Part shown: piece by piece, positions 7,531-16,834 of the stretch
How positions within the stretch are numbered: the first letter of the stretch is position 1
How the letters are laid out: every line of letters begins with the position of its first letter
NCBI GenBank assembly: GCA_036702865.1
Contig: DATNQD010000081.1
Span: 186,001-250,000, forward strand
DNA from: Trichocoleus sp.
GTDB lineage: Bacteria > Cyanobacteriota > Cyanobacteriia > Elainellales > Elainellaceae
DNA: 64,000 nt
Direction of reading: 5' to 3'
Notes under the pieces: generated by a model
Databases searched by the model: none
Seen by the model: the letters and a program-made list of their open reading frames with translations, nothing else
Told to the model about the DNA's origin: nothing
Program-made: the position numbers and the translations under genes

Positions 7531-8922
7531 TTAGAACTCGGCGCTGAGGGGAGTACGTGGGAAGGGAATTACATCACGAATATTGGTCATCCCGGTCATG
7601 AATTGCACAACTCGCTCAAAGCCTAAACCAAATCCGGCATGAGGAACTGTGCCAAACCGCCTCAGGTCAAGATACCACCAAAGATCTTCTTCGGGCAGTC
7701 CAAGCTGCTGAATCCGTCTTTGCAGCACATTTAATCGTTCTTCACGCTGGGATCCACCGACAATTTCGCCAATTTTAGGAGCCAGAATATCCATTGCGCG
7801 AACCGTTTTTCCATCGTCGCTGAGGCGCATGTAAAAAGCTTTAATTTCAGCAGGATAATCGGTCACAATCACTGGCTTTTTGAACTTCTCTTCGGCTAAA
7901 TAACGTTCATGTTCGGATTGTAGATCCAAGCCCCAGGAAACCGGATATTCAAAGGTGCGATCGGCTTTTTCTAACAGGTCGATCGCTTCCGTATAAGTGA
8001 TTCGTGCGAATTCGTTGTTGATGATATTATCAGCAGTTGCCAGAACGGAATTGTCAATGCGCTGGTTAAAGAATTCCATATCTTCGGGGCAATGCTCCAG
8101 TACATAGCGAAAGATATGCTTCAGGAATGCTTCCGCTAAATCCATATTGCCAACTAAATCACAAAATGCCATCTCTGGTTCAACCATCCAGAACTCGGCT
8201 AAGTGACGCGATGTATTCGAGTTTTCTGCTCGGAACGTGGGACCAAAAGTATAAACATTGGTGAACGCCATTGCCATAATCTCGGCTTCTAGCTGACCAC
8301 TCACCGTTAAAAAAGCGCGTCTGCCAAAAAAGTCTTGGCTGTAATCGATCGCCCCTTCTTTCGTCTTGGGTACGTTCTTCAGATCCATTGTGGTGACAGT
8401 GAATAGCTCTCCCGCTCCCTCACAGTCATTGGCGCTGATGATGGGGGTATGTATCCAGAGGAAACTCCGCTCTTGAAAAAACTGATGAATTGCGGTAGCG
8501 CAGGCGTTCCGGACGCGAAAAACGGCTCCTAATGTGTTAGTTCTGGCTCGTAGGTGAGCAATATCGCGCAGAAACTCAAACGAGTGCCGTTTTTTTTGCA
8601 GTGGATAGGTTTCTGAATCGGCTTCACCATACACTATTGCTGATATGGCTTTTAATTCGATCCGCTGTCCTTTGCCCGGAGAGGGAACCAGCACCCCCTC
8701 GATCGCTACGGCTGCGCCAGTGTTCAGCTTTCGTACCAGTTCGGCGTAATTAGGCAAATCCTGGTTTAAGACTGCCTGCAAGCCTGCCATTGAAGACCCA
8801 TCATTAATTTCGACAAAGGTAAACTCTTTTTGCTCACGCTTAGTCCGTACCCAACCCTGAACGGTTACAGTTTCGTCGGGCTGTCCATGTCTTAACAGGT
8901 CTACAATACGGCGAATGCTCAT
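7531..8922 (-). CDS. asnS: asparaginyl-tRNA synthetase
   Basis: A 463-residue class IIb aminoacyl-tRNA synthetase that charges tRNA-Asn. The N-terminal OB-fold anticodon-binding domain (residues 14-105, with [20 protein letters not shown]) is followed by the catalytic core. Motif 2 is [21 protein letters not shown] and motif 3 is [15 protein letters not shown] near the C-terminus. The ATG at 8922 gives the normal length. A terminator follows the gene, so it is probably a single-gene transcript. AsnRS is distinguished from AspRS by the short length and the [10 protein letters not shown] motif. Confidence 0.95.
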   Translation of the reverse strand: MSIRRIVDLLRHGQPDETVTVQGWVRTKREQKEFTFVEINDGSSMAGLQAVLNQDLPNYAELVRKLNTGAAVAIEGVLVPSPGKGQRIELKAISAIVYGEADSETYPLQKKRHSFEFLRDIAHLRARTNTLGAVFRVRNACATAIHQFFQERSFLWIHTPIISANDCEGAGELFTVTTMDLKNVPKTKEGAIDYSQDFFGRRAFLTVSGQLEAEIMAMAFTNVYTFGPTFRAENSNTSRHLAEFWMVEPEMAFCDLVGNMDLAEAFLKHIFRYVLEHCPEDMEFFNQRIDNSVLATADNIINNEFARITYTEAIDLLEKADRTFEYPVSWGLDLQSEHERYLAEEKFKKPVIVTDYPAEIKAFYMRLSDDGKTVRAMDILAPKIGEIVGGSQREERLNVLQRRIQQLGLPEEDLWWYLDLRRFGTVPHAGFGLGFERVVQFMTGMTNIRDVIPFPRTPLSAEF

Positions 8923-9749
8923 GGGACTTGCTTTACAAATGACTGATTAATAGTACCTCTTCTTAACATAGCGGTTGTGCGATCGATTTGTCGGAGATTG
9001 ATCAACGGTTTCTGCCTATTCTCGCTGAGCTTTCGCCGATCGGATCTGCTGAATTGACTGGTTTGACCATAATGCAATAACGGCTTCTGAGATTTTGAGT
9101 AAATTTCAAGTTATCAGCAGCATCTTTATTCAGTTGTTCTTCCGACAGCATTGTTTCAACAGAATAGACAGAGATAAGAAGTGGCACAGGCTTATGAAGT
9201 TTTCAGTAGATAGACTTGATAATTACAATTGCTCAGGCTGCCTGAATTCTGGTAAAGGTTGCCTTGTATTCCTTGCTCGGGCTACTGTAATTGATTGAAA
9301 ATTGTTCCAATAACTCGCGTCAGCTTCCATTCCAACTGCCTTGTTTTTCTATGGTGATGATTAGTGTGAATATTCGTTCCAGACTGAAATGTGAAGCGCT
9401 TTAACCCTATAAAAATTGCTTTTCAGGTATCAAATTTTAGATAAAAAGTTTAACTTTAATAAGCAGTGCGATCGCTCGATCAACAAATTTCCTGACGCTC
9501 CTTCAAAAGATAGATTTCCTTCAATTGTGGAACCTTGCCGCTTCATTGGCTGTCCATCGTCTTGAATCGCACTACAAAACAGTAATTAGGATCAGGCTGC
9601 CTACTAAGGAATTACTCAAACGGAATTGTAGTTTCATTTACAATTTCAAGCTGATGTGTAATTTCTGAACAACTCATCTTTTTTGCCACTTAATTGCGAA
9701 TCTCTTTTTAACCCTGCTACTTCAGCCCCAAAGTTCCAGGAGCAGTTCT
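8923..9749. other. long intergenic region
   Basis: 827 bases without a convincing gene. The only sizeable frames are two short overlapping ones (9002-9187 minus, 9095-9298 plus). The minus frame could encode a 48-residue polar peptide from ATG 9151 (beginning MLSEEQLNKDAADNLKF), but there is no clear ribosome-binding site. The right part is AT-rich and presumably holds the promoter of the 9750 gene. No tRNA, riboswitch or repeat was recognised. Confidence 0.5.
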
Positions 9750-10007
9750 ATGAATTTTGACCGTAAGTCCCTTTTTAATTTCGATGGATTTCCGTTTATT
9801 TCCCCTGAGAAAAGCTTGAAATTACCTGACGAAGCAGTTGTTGATGCAATGATTCAACCTGGCAAATCTGGACGAGTGAAATATCGTGGTTCTTGGTGGC
9901 TTGCCCGCTGCCAACAAGATATTACGCTTGCACCTGAACAAACGGTTGCAGTCATTGGACGCAGCAACATTACCCTCCTCGTTCAACCACTTCCTCAGCA
10001 AGCTTAG
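9750..10007 (+). CDS. small NfeD-like (OB-fold) protein
   Basis: An 85-residue protein. The C-terminal half (GKSGRVKYRGSWWLARC, then TLAPEQTVAVIGRSNITLLVQP) has the pattern of the NfeD C-terminal OB-fold domain: G-x-G-x-V, then W-x-A, then a V-x-V-x-G-R segment and L-x-V-x-P. In most bacteria this domain is attached to membrane helices and partners stomatin/flotillin-type proteins; here it is a stand-alone soluble domain with no such partner nearby. AGGAG lies 9 bases before the ATG. The N-terminal 30 residues are not recognised. Stand-alone NfeD-like domains are known in cyanobacteria. Confidence 0.65.
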   Translation: MNFDRKSLFNFDGFPFISPEKSLKLPDEAVVDAMIQPGKSGRVKYRGSWWLARCQQDITLAPEQTVAVIGRSNITLLVQPLPQQA

Positions 10008-10390
10008 AAGAAATCAATTGATTAATTTCAATGTATTTTGTAGCGAAAACAACGGAACGATGAAAGATCCAACAAAGACGTGTTGATCAGCTTAAGAAGT
10101 TATTAAGAGAGTGGAAAACTTGTGTTTTTCCAGTTAGCTTAAAGGGCAAGATACCTCCTAACTGCGTCTTCAGCCTCATCTGCTGTTCCTATGAGTTCAT
10201 TGGGTGGGGCTGGTCTTTTTTAAGTATTGATTGAAGCTGACGATTTGGAGCGCAGTTGGTTGTTTCAGGGTTTACCAATCACCCTGTTCTTAAACTTTGT
10301 GACAATTATTACCAATTTTCCTGAAACCTTCTGTCTGTCTAATGAATCTGTAAAAGCTGTGAGGTTTGCAGAAATAAAGACAGAACGATC
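10008..10390. other. intergenic region with a weak hairpin
   Basis: 383 bases without a gene. A 7-bp perfect stem (TGGAAAA/TTTTCCA, 7-base loop) spans 10112-10132 and may mark the end of the NfeD-like transcript. No other structure was recognised. Confidence 0.4.
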
Positions 10391-12832
10391 GTGAAGCTTT
10401 CCCAGAAACGCATCAAACAAACTCAATATTGCCTAATTGCCTTAAGTATTGCAGTTCTTCTCTCCGTCAGTGCACCTCTGAAGGGACAATCACCTCAGCC
10501 TCTCCCCAGTCCCTCTGAAGCGATCCGTCAAGCTGAGCAAATACCGCTCACTGAGCTACCGGGAAAGCTGGCTGATCTGGAAATTGACGAGTTAACCCGC
10601 GATCGACTCCGGTTTGACCCAGCATGGCAACCGATCGCCCAAGCCATTCGCAACGATATTATGGTGCTGAAATGGGGCAATGGTCAGCTCGAAAATCCGG
10701 TTTGGAAACAATACGGGGCAAAAGCTTACCCGCTGCTGGATTACTATGCCCGATCGGCTGATCCAACCCGTCAAGCTTACGGAATGTTGGGCATTCGCAG
10801 CCTCGGCAAACCTTATACGACGTTATGGCTCGAACGCCAGCTTCAGCGACGCTCATCGAATCCCAGCTTTTTCAACCTCACGGCAAGTCCGGCAGTTTTA
10901 CTGAACCCTAATGCGGATGTTTCTGGTGAATCAAATTGGCGACAGGAGTTTGGATTGGATGATGCAGCAGTGCGCGATCGACTCACAAAAATCGCCCGAC
11001 AGAACCTGGAGCCTCAAAACTCCCCCACCTATTACGATCAGTTCAATCTCAGTTTTCTGACTGAAGTTTTAGGCTACGAAGCAGTTTTTCCCTATCAACC
11101 TACGCCTGAAGCTTCTCAGCCTTCCATTCCCGAATGGGACGAATTCTCCCAGATCCCTGAACCAACAGAGGCTCAAGTTCAAGCAGCCGTTCATTATTAC
11201 AACCAGTTGCCACGCGAAACCCAGGATTACATTCTGGTGAAACGGTTGGGCACCGTTAAAGCTGGACAACTTTCTACCTTTGGACGACTCTTCTTTCATG
11301 CGATCGCCCGCAATCCGGCGGCTCCTGATCGCACCTGGGCATGGGCTGAACTCAATCGTCATAGCGATCCCCTGGCTCAGGAAATGATGGAAACCATCCT
11401 GAACGGCGATTTTAAGCCGCTCTATTCTCTGACTCACCTCGTTAGCTATGGTGATTTTGCGTCAGAGGTGGATAAGTCTGCTCATGCTTACTATCTGCTG
11501 CTGGGCATGGCACAGAAATATTCAAACTCTCAATTTATTCGAGCAGCAAGAGAATACGGTAATTTGACGGGTCGATCGTACTTTGGCGGCGAATTGCGTA
11601 GCCCCATAATTCTGGAACGTCTGGCGCAAAAAACACCCGCTGAAAAGCTGGCAAGCTGGCAGGACTGGCTCAATCGCTATCCCAACCATCCTGGTGCAGA
11701 TGATGCAACCTATTTTGTTGCCCGTAGTTTGCAAGACCAAAATCAAATCATGTCTGCGCTCGATCGCTGGGTGGAGTTAATGACTCAATCGATCGGGGAT
11801 GGTGATGCGAAGTACCTTGCCTGGGCACATCTGCGAACACTGCTCGATGTTGGCTTAACCACTGACCAACTGCAACAAGTCCTTAACCAGTACCAGACAC
11901 AGCCGATCGCCCCACTCTTCCGCTATGCGCTGGCAGTTCATCAAGCACGCGATCAAGACTATGCCACTGCCCTCCAGACTTCTGCTGAACTCGACCTGAC
12001 CCAAATGCCTGAAACTGTTTTGGGCAGCTACTATAACCCCCAGATCTTTAGCAGTTACAATCAGGGCTGGCAAATGAACCCGATGTACAGTCCTCAGGCG
12101 ATTCAACAGCGAATGCAGTCGATGCTAACTGAACAACGGCAGGGCTGGCAAAAACTGCGGCAGCTTCAGGCAACAGATACCCCTGCTTCACGCTATGAAC
12201 TGGCATCTGCCTGGGCAGGCTCAGGCGGCTGGAAATATGGATATTTGGCAGTATGGGACGATCGCCGTACCTCTGTTTTACCGACTGGAACCTGGTCAGA
12301 TGAATATTGCCAAATCTTTTGGGTCTGTAATACCCAGCTGCGCGGCAGAGATGGAGTTCAAGCCAATTACCAGGAAGGCAGCCAGAATGCAGTTGCACTG
12401 TCACTTTATGAGTCGCTGCTGAACCAGAAAGACCTCCCGGCAGCAATTCAGGAAAAAGCTTTATTTATGAAAGCTGCAACGCTGCTGTCGCAATGGGAAG
12501 ACTACCCGATCGGTGAAACCTTCCGCATTCATCCACCGATTGGAGTTCAAAGTGCAATTCAGGCAGCAGACTCCAGCCCCGATGATTCAGAAGCCGCTTA
12601 TCAAGCCTGGGAGCAACAATACAACCAGATTGAGCAAGATTACCTGACAGCCCTGGATCAGTCGATCGCTCAACTGGAGGCAATCGCACCCCAGAGTCAG
12701 TACATTGATGACCTACTGTTCTCGCGTTTCATTATCAGTGGACAGGCTCAATACTTAGAGAAAATTGTAACTCAGTATCCTCAAGGCGATCGAGTAGCTG
12801 AAGCACACTTTTTACTGGCTCATCGTCGCTAA
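10391..12832 (+). CDS. large exported helical-repeat (TPR-like) protein
   Basis: An 813-residue protein starting at GTG 10391. It begins with a basic region (MKLSQKRIKQTQY), a hydrophobic core (CLIALSIAVLLSVSAPL) and a likely signal-peptidase site before QSPQPLPSP, so it is probably exported. The rest is rich in helices with repeated patterns such as NRYPNHPGADDATYFVARSL (residues about 431-450) and TQYPQGDRVAEAHFLLAHR at the C-terminus, both typical of TPR or BamD/YbgF-type helical repeats. Aromatic and Gln-rich segments are frequent. No catalytic motif is seen. It is monocistronic in appearance. I know of no characterised homologue; a periplasmic scaffold role is only inferred from the repeats. 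Confidence 0.75.
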   Translation: MKLSQKRIKQTQYCLIALSIAVLLSVSAPLKGQSPQPLPSPSEAIRQAEQIPLTELPGKLADLEIDELTRDRLRFDPAWQPIAQAIRNDIMVLKWGNGQLENPVWKQYGAKAYPLLDYYARSADPTRQAYGMLGIRSLGKPYTTLWLERQLQRRSSNPSFFNLTASPAVLLNPNADVSGESNWRQEFGLDDAAVRDRLTKIARQNLEPQNSPTYYDQFNLSFLTEVLGYEAVFPYQPTPEASQPSIPEWDEFSQIPEPTEAQVQAAVHYYNQLPRETQDYILVKRLGTVKAGQLSTFGRLFFHAIARNPAAPDRTWAWAELNRHSDPLAQEMMETILNGDFKPLYSLTHLVSYGDFASEVDKSAHAYYLLLGMAQKYSNSQFIRAAREYGNLTGRSYFGGELRSPIILERLAQKTPAEKLASWQDWLNRYPNHPGADDATYFVARSLQDQNQIMSALDRWVELMTQSIGDGDAKYLAWAHLRTLLDVGLTTDQLQQVLNQYQTQPIAPLFRYALAVHQARDQDYATALQTSAELDLTQMPETVLGSYYNPQIFSSYNQGWQMNPMYSPQAIQQRMQSMLTEQRQGWQKLRQLQATDTPASRYELASAWAGSGGWKYGYLAVWDDRRTSVLPTGTWSDEYCQIFWVCNTQLRGRDGVQANYQEGSQNAVALSLYESLLNQKDLPAAIQEKALFMKAATLLSQWEDYPIGETFRIHPPIGVQSAIQAADSSPDDSEAAYQAWEQQYNQIEQDYLTALDQSIAQLEAIAPQSQYIDDLLFSRFIISGQAQYLEKIVTQYPQGDRVAEAHFLLAHRR

Positions 12833-13170
12833 TCCGGAAAGACTAAATCACTTATTCAAATCAGTATTCTCAAACGAAATTGATGAACTTATCAACAGGC
12901 TAGAACTGCGATCGCAACCGCTATAAAAAATAGAAAAATGCGATCGATCAAAGTCTCAAATGGTCTTAATGATTGCTCTCGGTCTTCTCTTGCCTTTCAT
13001 CTGTTGCCTGCTATTCTATTTCCAGTTATGGCAGATTAAACCCTCACTTCTCCTTCATCAAGTCCAAGCAAAACTTGAATTCGTCTATACATTTAAGGCT
13101 GCGTAATAACTCGGAAAAAGCTTAAATTAATACCATCTCTTTTGATGGCAATTTAAGTTTTAGGATCATT
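12833..13170. other. intergenic region
   Basis: 338 bases between the helical-repeat protein and the lectin-like gene. It contains one GCGATCGC octamer and a possible short membrane-peptide frame (listed separately), but no clear promoter or terminator. Confidence 0.4.
12960..13106 (+). CDS. possible 48-residue single-helix membrane peptide
   Basis: A short open frame whose first 24 residues are strongly hydrophobic (MVLMIALGLLLPFICCLLFY, then FQLW), followed by a charged tail. It would be a single-pass membrane peptide. There is no good ribosome-binding site before the ATG and no recognised family, so it may be chance. Confidence 0.2.
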   Translation: MVLMIALGLLLPFICCLLFYFQLWQIKPSLLLHQVQAKLEFVYTFKAA

Positions 13171-14028
13171 ATGTCATTGAGTAATAAAGATAACAGCCTC
13201 CGCAAGGCAAGCTCCACTTCTCTAGGGCGCCCGATTTCTGGAGTACTTGGGCAGCAGGATAAGATCGACTTTTACAAGTTCAGTCTGGCTCAAGCGGGTG
13301 ATTTTTCCTTGTCTTCTGGAAAACTGAAAGCGCGATCGAGTGCTCAAGTCCGGTTATTAGGTGGCAATGGACAGGTTTTAGCAAATTTCAATGCTGGAAC
13401 CCGAGCAAGAACCATTACCAATCGTCTTGCAGCAGGCACATACTACATCAGCGTTTCTGTGAAAGGGCGACAGTCCAGCAATGTGCGATATCGCTTAACA
13501 ACAGCGACCTCCACTAACACAGGCGGAACAGGTGGAACAGGTGAACCATCCTCTCCAAGTCCTGTTTTGCCCGACGTCATTTCCGGACCGATCGTCAACC
13601 CTGCAAACGGTCGCTCATATTATCTGCTCAGCCCTTCTAACTGGACAGATGCACAGGCAAAAGCAATTACGCTTAAAGGCAACCTTGTCACCATTAATGA
13701 TGCGGCTGAAAACAGCTTTGTCTTCTCAACTTTCGCGACTGCTGGTGGCGTAAATCGCCATCTCTGGACTGGCTTGTACGACGCGGATGGGGTTAACAAC
13801 TCGCTTGATCAAGCGCAACGTCGAACTGAGTTTGTCTGGGTCACTGGCGAACCTGTCACCTACTCCAACTGGTTACTGGAAGAACCTAATAACCCAGTCG
13901 TTAACGATCCAGCTATTCCAGAGCGATATGTACATATTCTGAGCTACGGCGAATCCTGGAATAACTTCACTGATAACTCCATCCTGTTTAATACACCGAT
14001 TAGTGGAGTTGTGGAAGTAAACAGCTAA
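13171..14028 (+). CDS. PPC-domain plus C-type-lectin-like domain protein
   Basis: A 285-residue two-domain protein. Residues about 22-112 form a pre-peptidase C-terminal-like (PPC) beta-sandwich (DKIDFYKFSL, then LAAGTYYISVSV). A Thr/Gly/Pro/Ser linker (NTGGTGGTGEPSSPSP) follows. Residues about 145-285 look like a C-type lectin fold: GRSYYLLSPSNWTDAQAKA, the GGNLVTIND-type strand, LWTGLYD, WVTGEPVTYSNWLLEEPNN and SWNNF. The EPNN motif is the usual calcium/mannose-type site (EPN). There are no cysteines in the lectin domain and no N-terminal signal peptide. Likely an extracellular or surface carbohydrate-binding protein, by inference; export route unclear. It has no operon partners. Confidence 0.8.
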   Translation: MSLSNKDNSLRKASSTSLGRPISGVLGQQDKIDFYKFSLAQAGDFSLSSGKLKARSSAQVRLLGGNGQVLANFNAGTRARTITNRLAAGTYYISVSVKGRQSSNVRYRLTTATSTNTGGTGGTGEPSSPSPVLPDVISGPIVNPANGRSYYLLSPSNWTDAQAKAITLKGNLVTINDAAENSFVFSTFATAGGVNRHLWTGLYDADGVNNSLDQAQRRTEFVWVTGEPVTYSNWLLEEPNNPVVNDPAIPERYVHILSYGESWNNFTDNSILFNTPISGVVEVNS

Positions 14029-14207
14029 TTCATCAATGCTTAACCTGGAATGATTGCAGTAGTGCGATCGACTGCTGCACTTAATTTCAGCCTCATCTGC
14101 TTTGTAAGTTGTTGATGTATGTTGTTGACTTTGTGCTGTAGAACTTGTTACCCAAAGCATCTTTGTCGTTGCTCTTCAAGCCTTTAGGATGTCCTCAATG
14201 TCCTCAA

Positions 14208-14900
14208 CTAGGTTGCTTTGGCGATCGGCAGCGAGGGACGCCAACAGAGATAGAGCAGGGGACCAAATAAAGGTACAAGCGCTGTCCACCAGAAAACGAA
14301 ACGACTGTGGATGCCTCGTCTTGCCATGTCGTCTTCAAACAGGGTTGCAATTGGAAAAATTAGGCACATCAGGCAGAAGTCAAGTGTAATCAAATGGGTA
14401 AAGGCTTGAGTTTGGAACTGCTGCACAAATGCCTGCCAGTCTCCAGCGATCAGCGCATAAGCGATTAATCCGATCGTCGTCAGTAGCAACATAACTCCTG
14501 TAGCGCGCTGGTCTAAGATCTCTAGCCACCAGTCCTTGTTACCCTCAAACGAGGTATTGCGACGACGAAACAGAAGATAAGGCAACAAACAAATGACACC
14601 TGTGAAATTTGACCCAACAAAATAAGTCCAGGCGCGAAAGGGCTGCATTCTGCCATCAGCAAACATGAGACAAGCGTAGATTAGAGGCCAGACACCCATG
14701 AGCCAGAAGATTGCCAGCAGGTAAGCGTTAATGTCCTGCCATTGCAGGGTGACGAGCTTCTGTGCAATTGCCCAAGTGTCAGGACGATCGAGAGGAGCAA
14801 GCGACACTGTGTAGCAGACAAATCCTATCCAGATAAGCCAGAGGACAATCTTTCTGCCCCAACGCGCTGTGCTTGAATCACTGTACTGCTGCTGTGCCAC
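14208..14900 (-). CDS. multi-helix membrane protein of unknown function
   Basis: A 230-residue protein with about six membrane helices (first at residues 18-34, KIVLWLIWIGFVCYTVSL). Between helices lie polar loops such as RRRNTSFEGNKDWW and EDDMARRGIHSRF. The helix pattern with PLIYACLMFADGRMQPFRAW resembles cyanobacterial DUF2834-type membrane proteins, but I am not sure of the family. It lies alone on the minus strand between the lectin-like gene and tRNA-Ser. No enzyme motif was seen. Confidence 0.65.
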   Translation of the reverse strand: MAQQQYSDSSTARWGRKIVLWLIWIGFVCYTVSLAPLDRPDTWAIAQKLVTLQWQDINAYLLAIFWLMGVWPLIYACLMFADGRMQPFRAWTYFVGSNFTGVICLLPYLLFRRRNTSFEGNKDWWLEILDQRATGVMLLLTTIGLIAYALIAGDWQAFVQQFQTQAFTHLITLDFCLMCLIFPIATLFEDDMARRGIHSRFVFWWTALVPLFGPLLYLCWRPSLPIAKAT

Positions 14901-15085
14901 GTCTCCCTCGTGCTTGCGACCAGGATTAGGAATATTAAGCTCTTCTTCTGAAAGAAAGCTGCTTTGAGATGATTTTTACAAAGTCTATCGTTCCTGCTTT
15001 CGCTAGAAGACTTTTATCTCAATTATCCTCAATCGATATAGAGACGAGAGGAATGATTGCAGTAAAGACTAAGCTAGAAATAAAA

Positions 15086-15174
15086 CGGAGAGAGAGGGAT
15101 TCGAACCCTCGGTAGGCCCTAAAACCTACAACAGATTAGCAATCTGCCGCTTTCGACCACTCAGCCATCTCTCC
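15086..15174 (-). tRNA. tRNA-Ser(GCU)
   Basis: An 89-base gene on the minus strand. The acceptor stem GGAGAGA pairs with TCTCTCC, discriminator base G. The anticodon arm GCAGA-TTGCTAA-TCTGT gives anticodon GCT (reads AGC/AGU serine codons). A long variable arm typical of serine tRNAs and a GGTTCGAATCC T-loop are present. CCA is not encoded. Confidence 0.95.
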
Positions 15175-15292
15175 AGGCTGCATAGAGCCATATTATCATA
15201 GCAGCTTTTCCAAATTAGTCACATGAATCAGCAAAAAATCCTGGAATTTTAGAAACTCAAAATCCAAGGCTTCCTTTCTCTCCCTTGACTCC

Positions 15293-16492
15293 TCATCCTT
15301 CATCCCTTACGGATGTCCTTAGCCCGATCGATCGCTCTACGGCAATTCGGGGTAATCGATGCTTGAAGCCGCAGAGAATTTCCCAGGAAATTGTGCCGAG
15401 GGTATCTGCCCAATCGTCGGCTGAAATCTGTTCTGAACCATCCTGCCCCAACAGCGTCACCACTTCCCCTTCCTGTAAATCTGGAATAGTGCTGACATCC
15501 AGCATGAGCTGATCCATCGTAATTGCGCCAACTTGGGGGACGCGCTGTCCTCGAATCAAAACTTCAATTTGGTTAGAAAGATTGCGGGGAATGCCATCAG
15601 CGTAGCCAATTCCCACGACCGCCAGTTGGATATCTCGATCAGCAATATATTGATAGCCATAGCTAACTCCGGTTCCAGCCGCGATCGATTTCACCTGCGT
15701 TACTCTTGTTTTGACCTGCATTACGGGCTTCAGATCGATCGTCTCTCGCAAATGGGAAGCAGGATAAAGCCCATAGATTGCCAGACCCACACGCACCAGG
15801 TCATAGTGCAGTGCCGAATTGACGAGCGTTGCGGCAGAGTTGGCAAAGTGAAGCCGGGGTGGAGTCATACCGATCGCCTTTAATTGAGCGATTGCCTCCT
15901 GATAGCGAGAATGCTGAAGCTGCATAATTGTGGGATCAGGACTATCCGCTGTTGCCAGATGAGAATAGAGGCTGGCAATTTGTAAGTGCGGTAATCGTCC
16001 GACCAATCGCCCAAATTCGGCGGCTTGCTGCCAAGGCATCCCTAAACGCGACATGCCTGTATCAATTTTGAGGTGCACCGACAACGGGGAAGCCTGTTCG
16101 TTCTCTAATGTTTCGGCAAAAACTAAGGCTTGCTTGGGTGTGCAGAGCGTGGGTTGAAGTTGCCAATGGGCGATCGCTCTTACCTGTTCGGGTGTATGAG
16201 TTGCTCCCAGCAGCAGAATCGGAGCCTGAATGCCTGCTTCTCTCAGTTCAATGCCCTCTGGAATCGTGGCAACCCCCAGCCAACTTGCCCCATTTTGGAG
16301 CGCAGTCCGGGCAACAGTGACGGCTCCATGCCCATAAGCATCAGCTTTGACTACCGCCATCAGTGCTGTTTGGGGCGAGAGCAACCGCTTCACCTGCCGC
16401 ACATTATGAGCCAGCGCACTCAGATCAATCTCAACCCAGGCCCGATCGCGCCGTAGGGTTGCCAAACTGGGGGACATATCCCAACTCAACAT
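15293..16492 (-). CDS. alr: alanine racemase
   Basis: A fold-III PLP enzyme of about 399 residues that interconverts L- and D-alanine for peptidoglycan. The PLP-lysine motif AVVKADAYGHGA is near residue 48, LKIDTGMSRLG is in the barrel, and GYADGIPRNLSN with the catalytic-tyrosine region and VGAITMDQLMLDV lie in the C-terminal domain. The open frame extends to 16522, but ATG 16492 is preceded by GAGGAG about 10 bases upstream and is preferred. D-Ala-D-Ala ligase (ddl) is also in this window at the right edge but is not linked. Confidence 0.93.
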   Translation of the reverse strand: MLSWDMSPSLATLRRDRAWVEIDLSALAHNVRQVKRLLSPQTALMAVVKADAYGHGAVTVARTALQNGASWLGVATIPEGIELREAGIQAPILLLGATHTPEQVRAIAHWQLQPTLCTPKQALVFAETLENEQASPLSVHLKIDTGMSRLGMPWQQAAEFGRLVGRLPHLQIASLYSHLATADSPDPTIMQLQHSRYQEAIAQLKAIGMTPPRLHFANSAATLVNSALHYDLVRVGLAIYGLYPASHLRETIDLKPVMQVKTRVTQVKSIAAGTGVSYGYQYIADRDIQLAVVGIGYADGIPRNLSNQIEVLIRGQRVPQVGAITMDQLMLDVSTIPDLQEGEVVTLLGQDGSEQISADDWADTLGTISWEILCGFKHRLPRIAVERSIGLRTSVRDEG

Positions 16493-16834
16493 AGTAAATT
16501 CACTCCTCAGATCGAACACCACTTGGGGCTAGGGAAGGGACAGGGAAACGCGGAACCGGGAGGACGCGGAGAAGCAATATGAATCAAAACAGATGAGTGA
16601 CATTTTGAGTTTTGAAGTTTTAGACCTTGATTTCAAACCTGAGCATCCAAATTACGGAATTTCACCTCAAAGATTGCTCAACTTCTAACTCAATTTCTAA
16701 ATCGATGCCTCTCCCTTTTTTCCAGTCCGTCGTTTAATCCCAAAAATCCCTCTTGACAAAACGTCACTAACCTCCACGACACCGTGCAACTATGTTACTA
16801 TCTGTAAAACCTTTCGTCTTTATAGATTCAGTCG
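16493..16834. other. intergenic region with a purine-rich stretch
   Basis: 342 bases between divergent alr and the HNH nuclease. Positions about 16527-16577 are unusually G/A-rich (runs such as GGGAAGGGACAGGGAAACGC and GGACGCGGAGAAGC). A similar stretch lies upstream of the inositol phosphatase at 22107-22160. A TTGACA hexamer occurs at 16753-16758 but has no well-spaced -10 partner. Confidence 0.4.

Noticed and set aside
9002-9187. Short minus-strand frame with a Cys and many charged residues in the long intergenic region
   Set aside because: It has no recognised pattern or ribosome-binding site and overlaps an equally long plus-strand frame.
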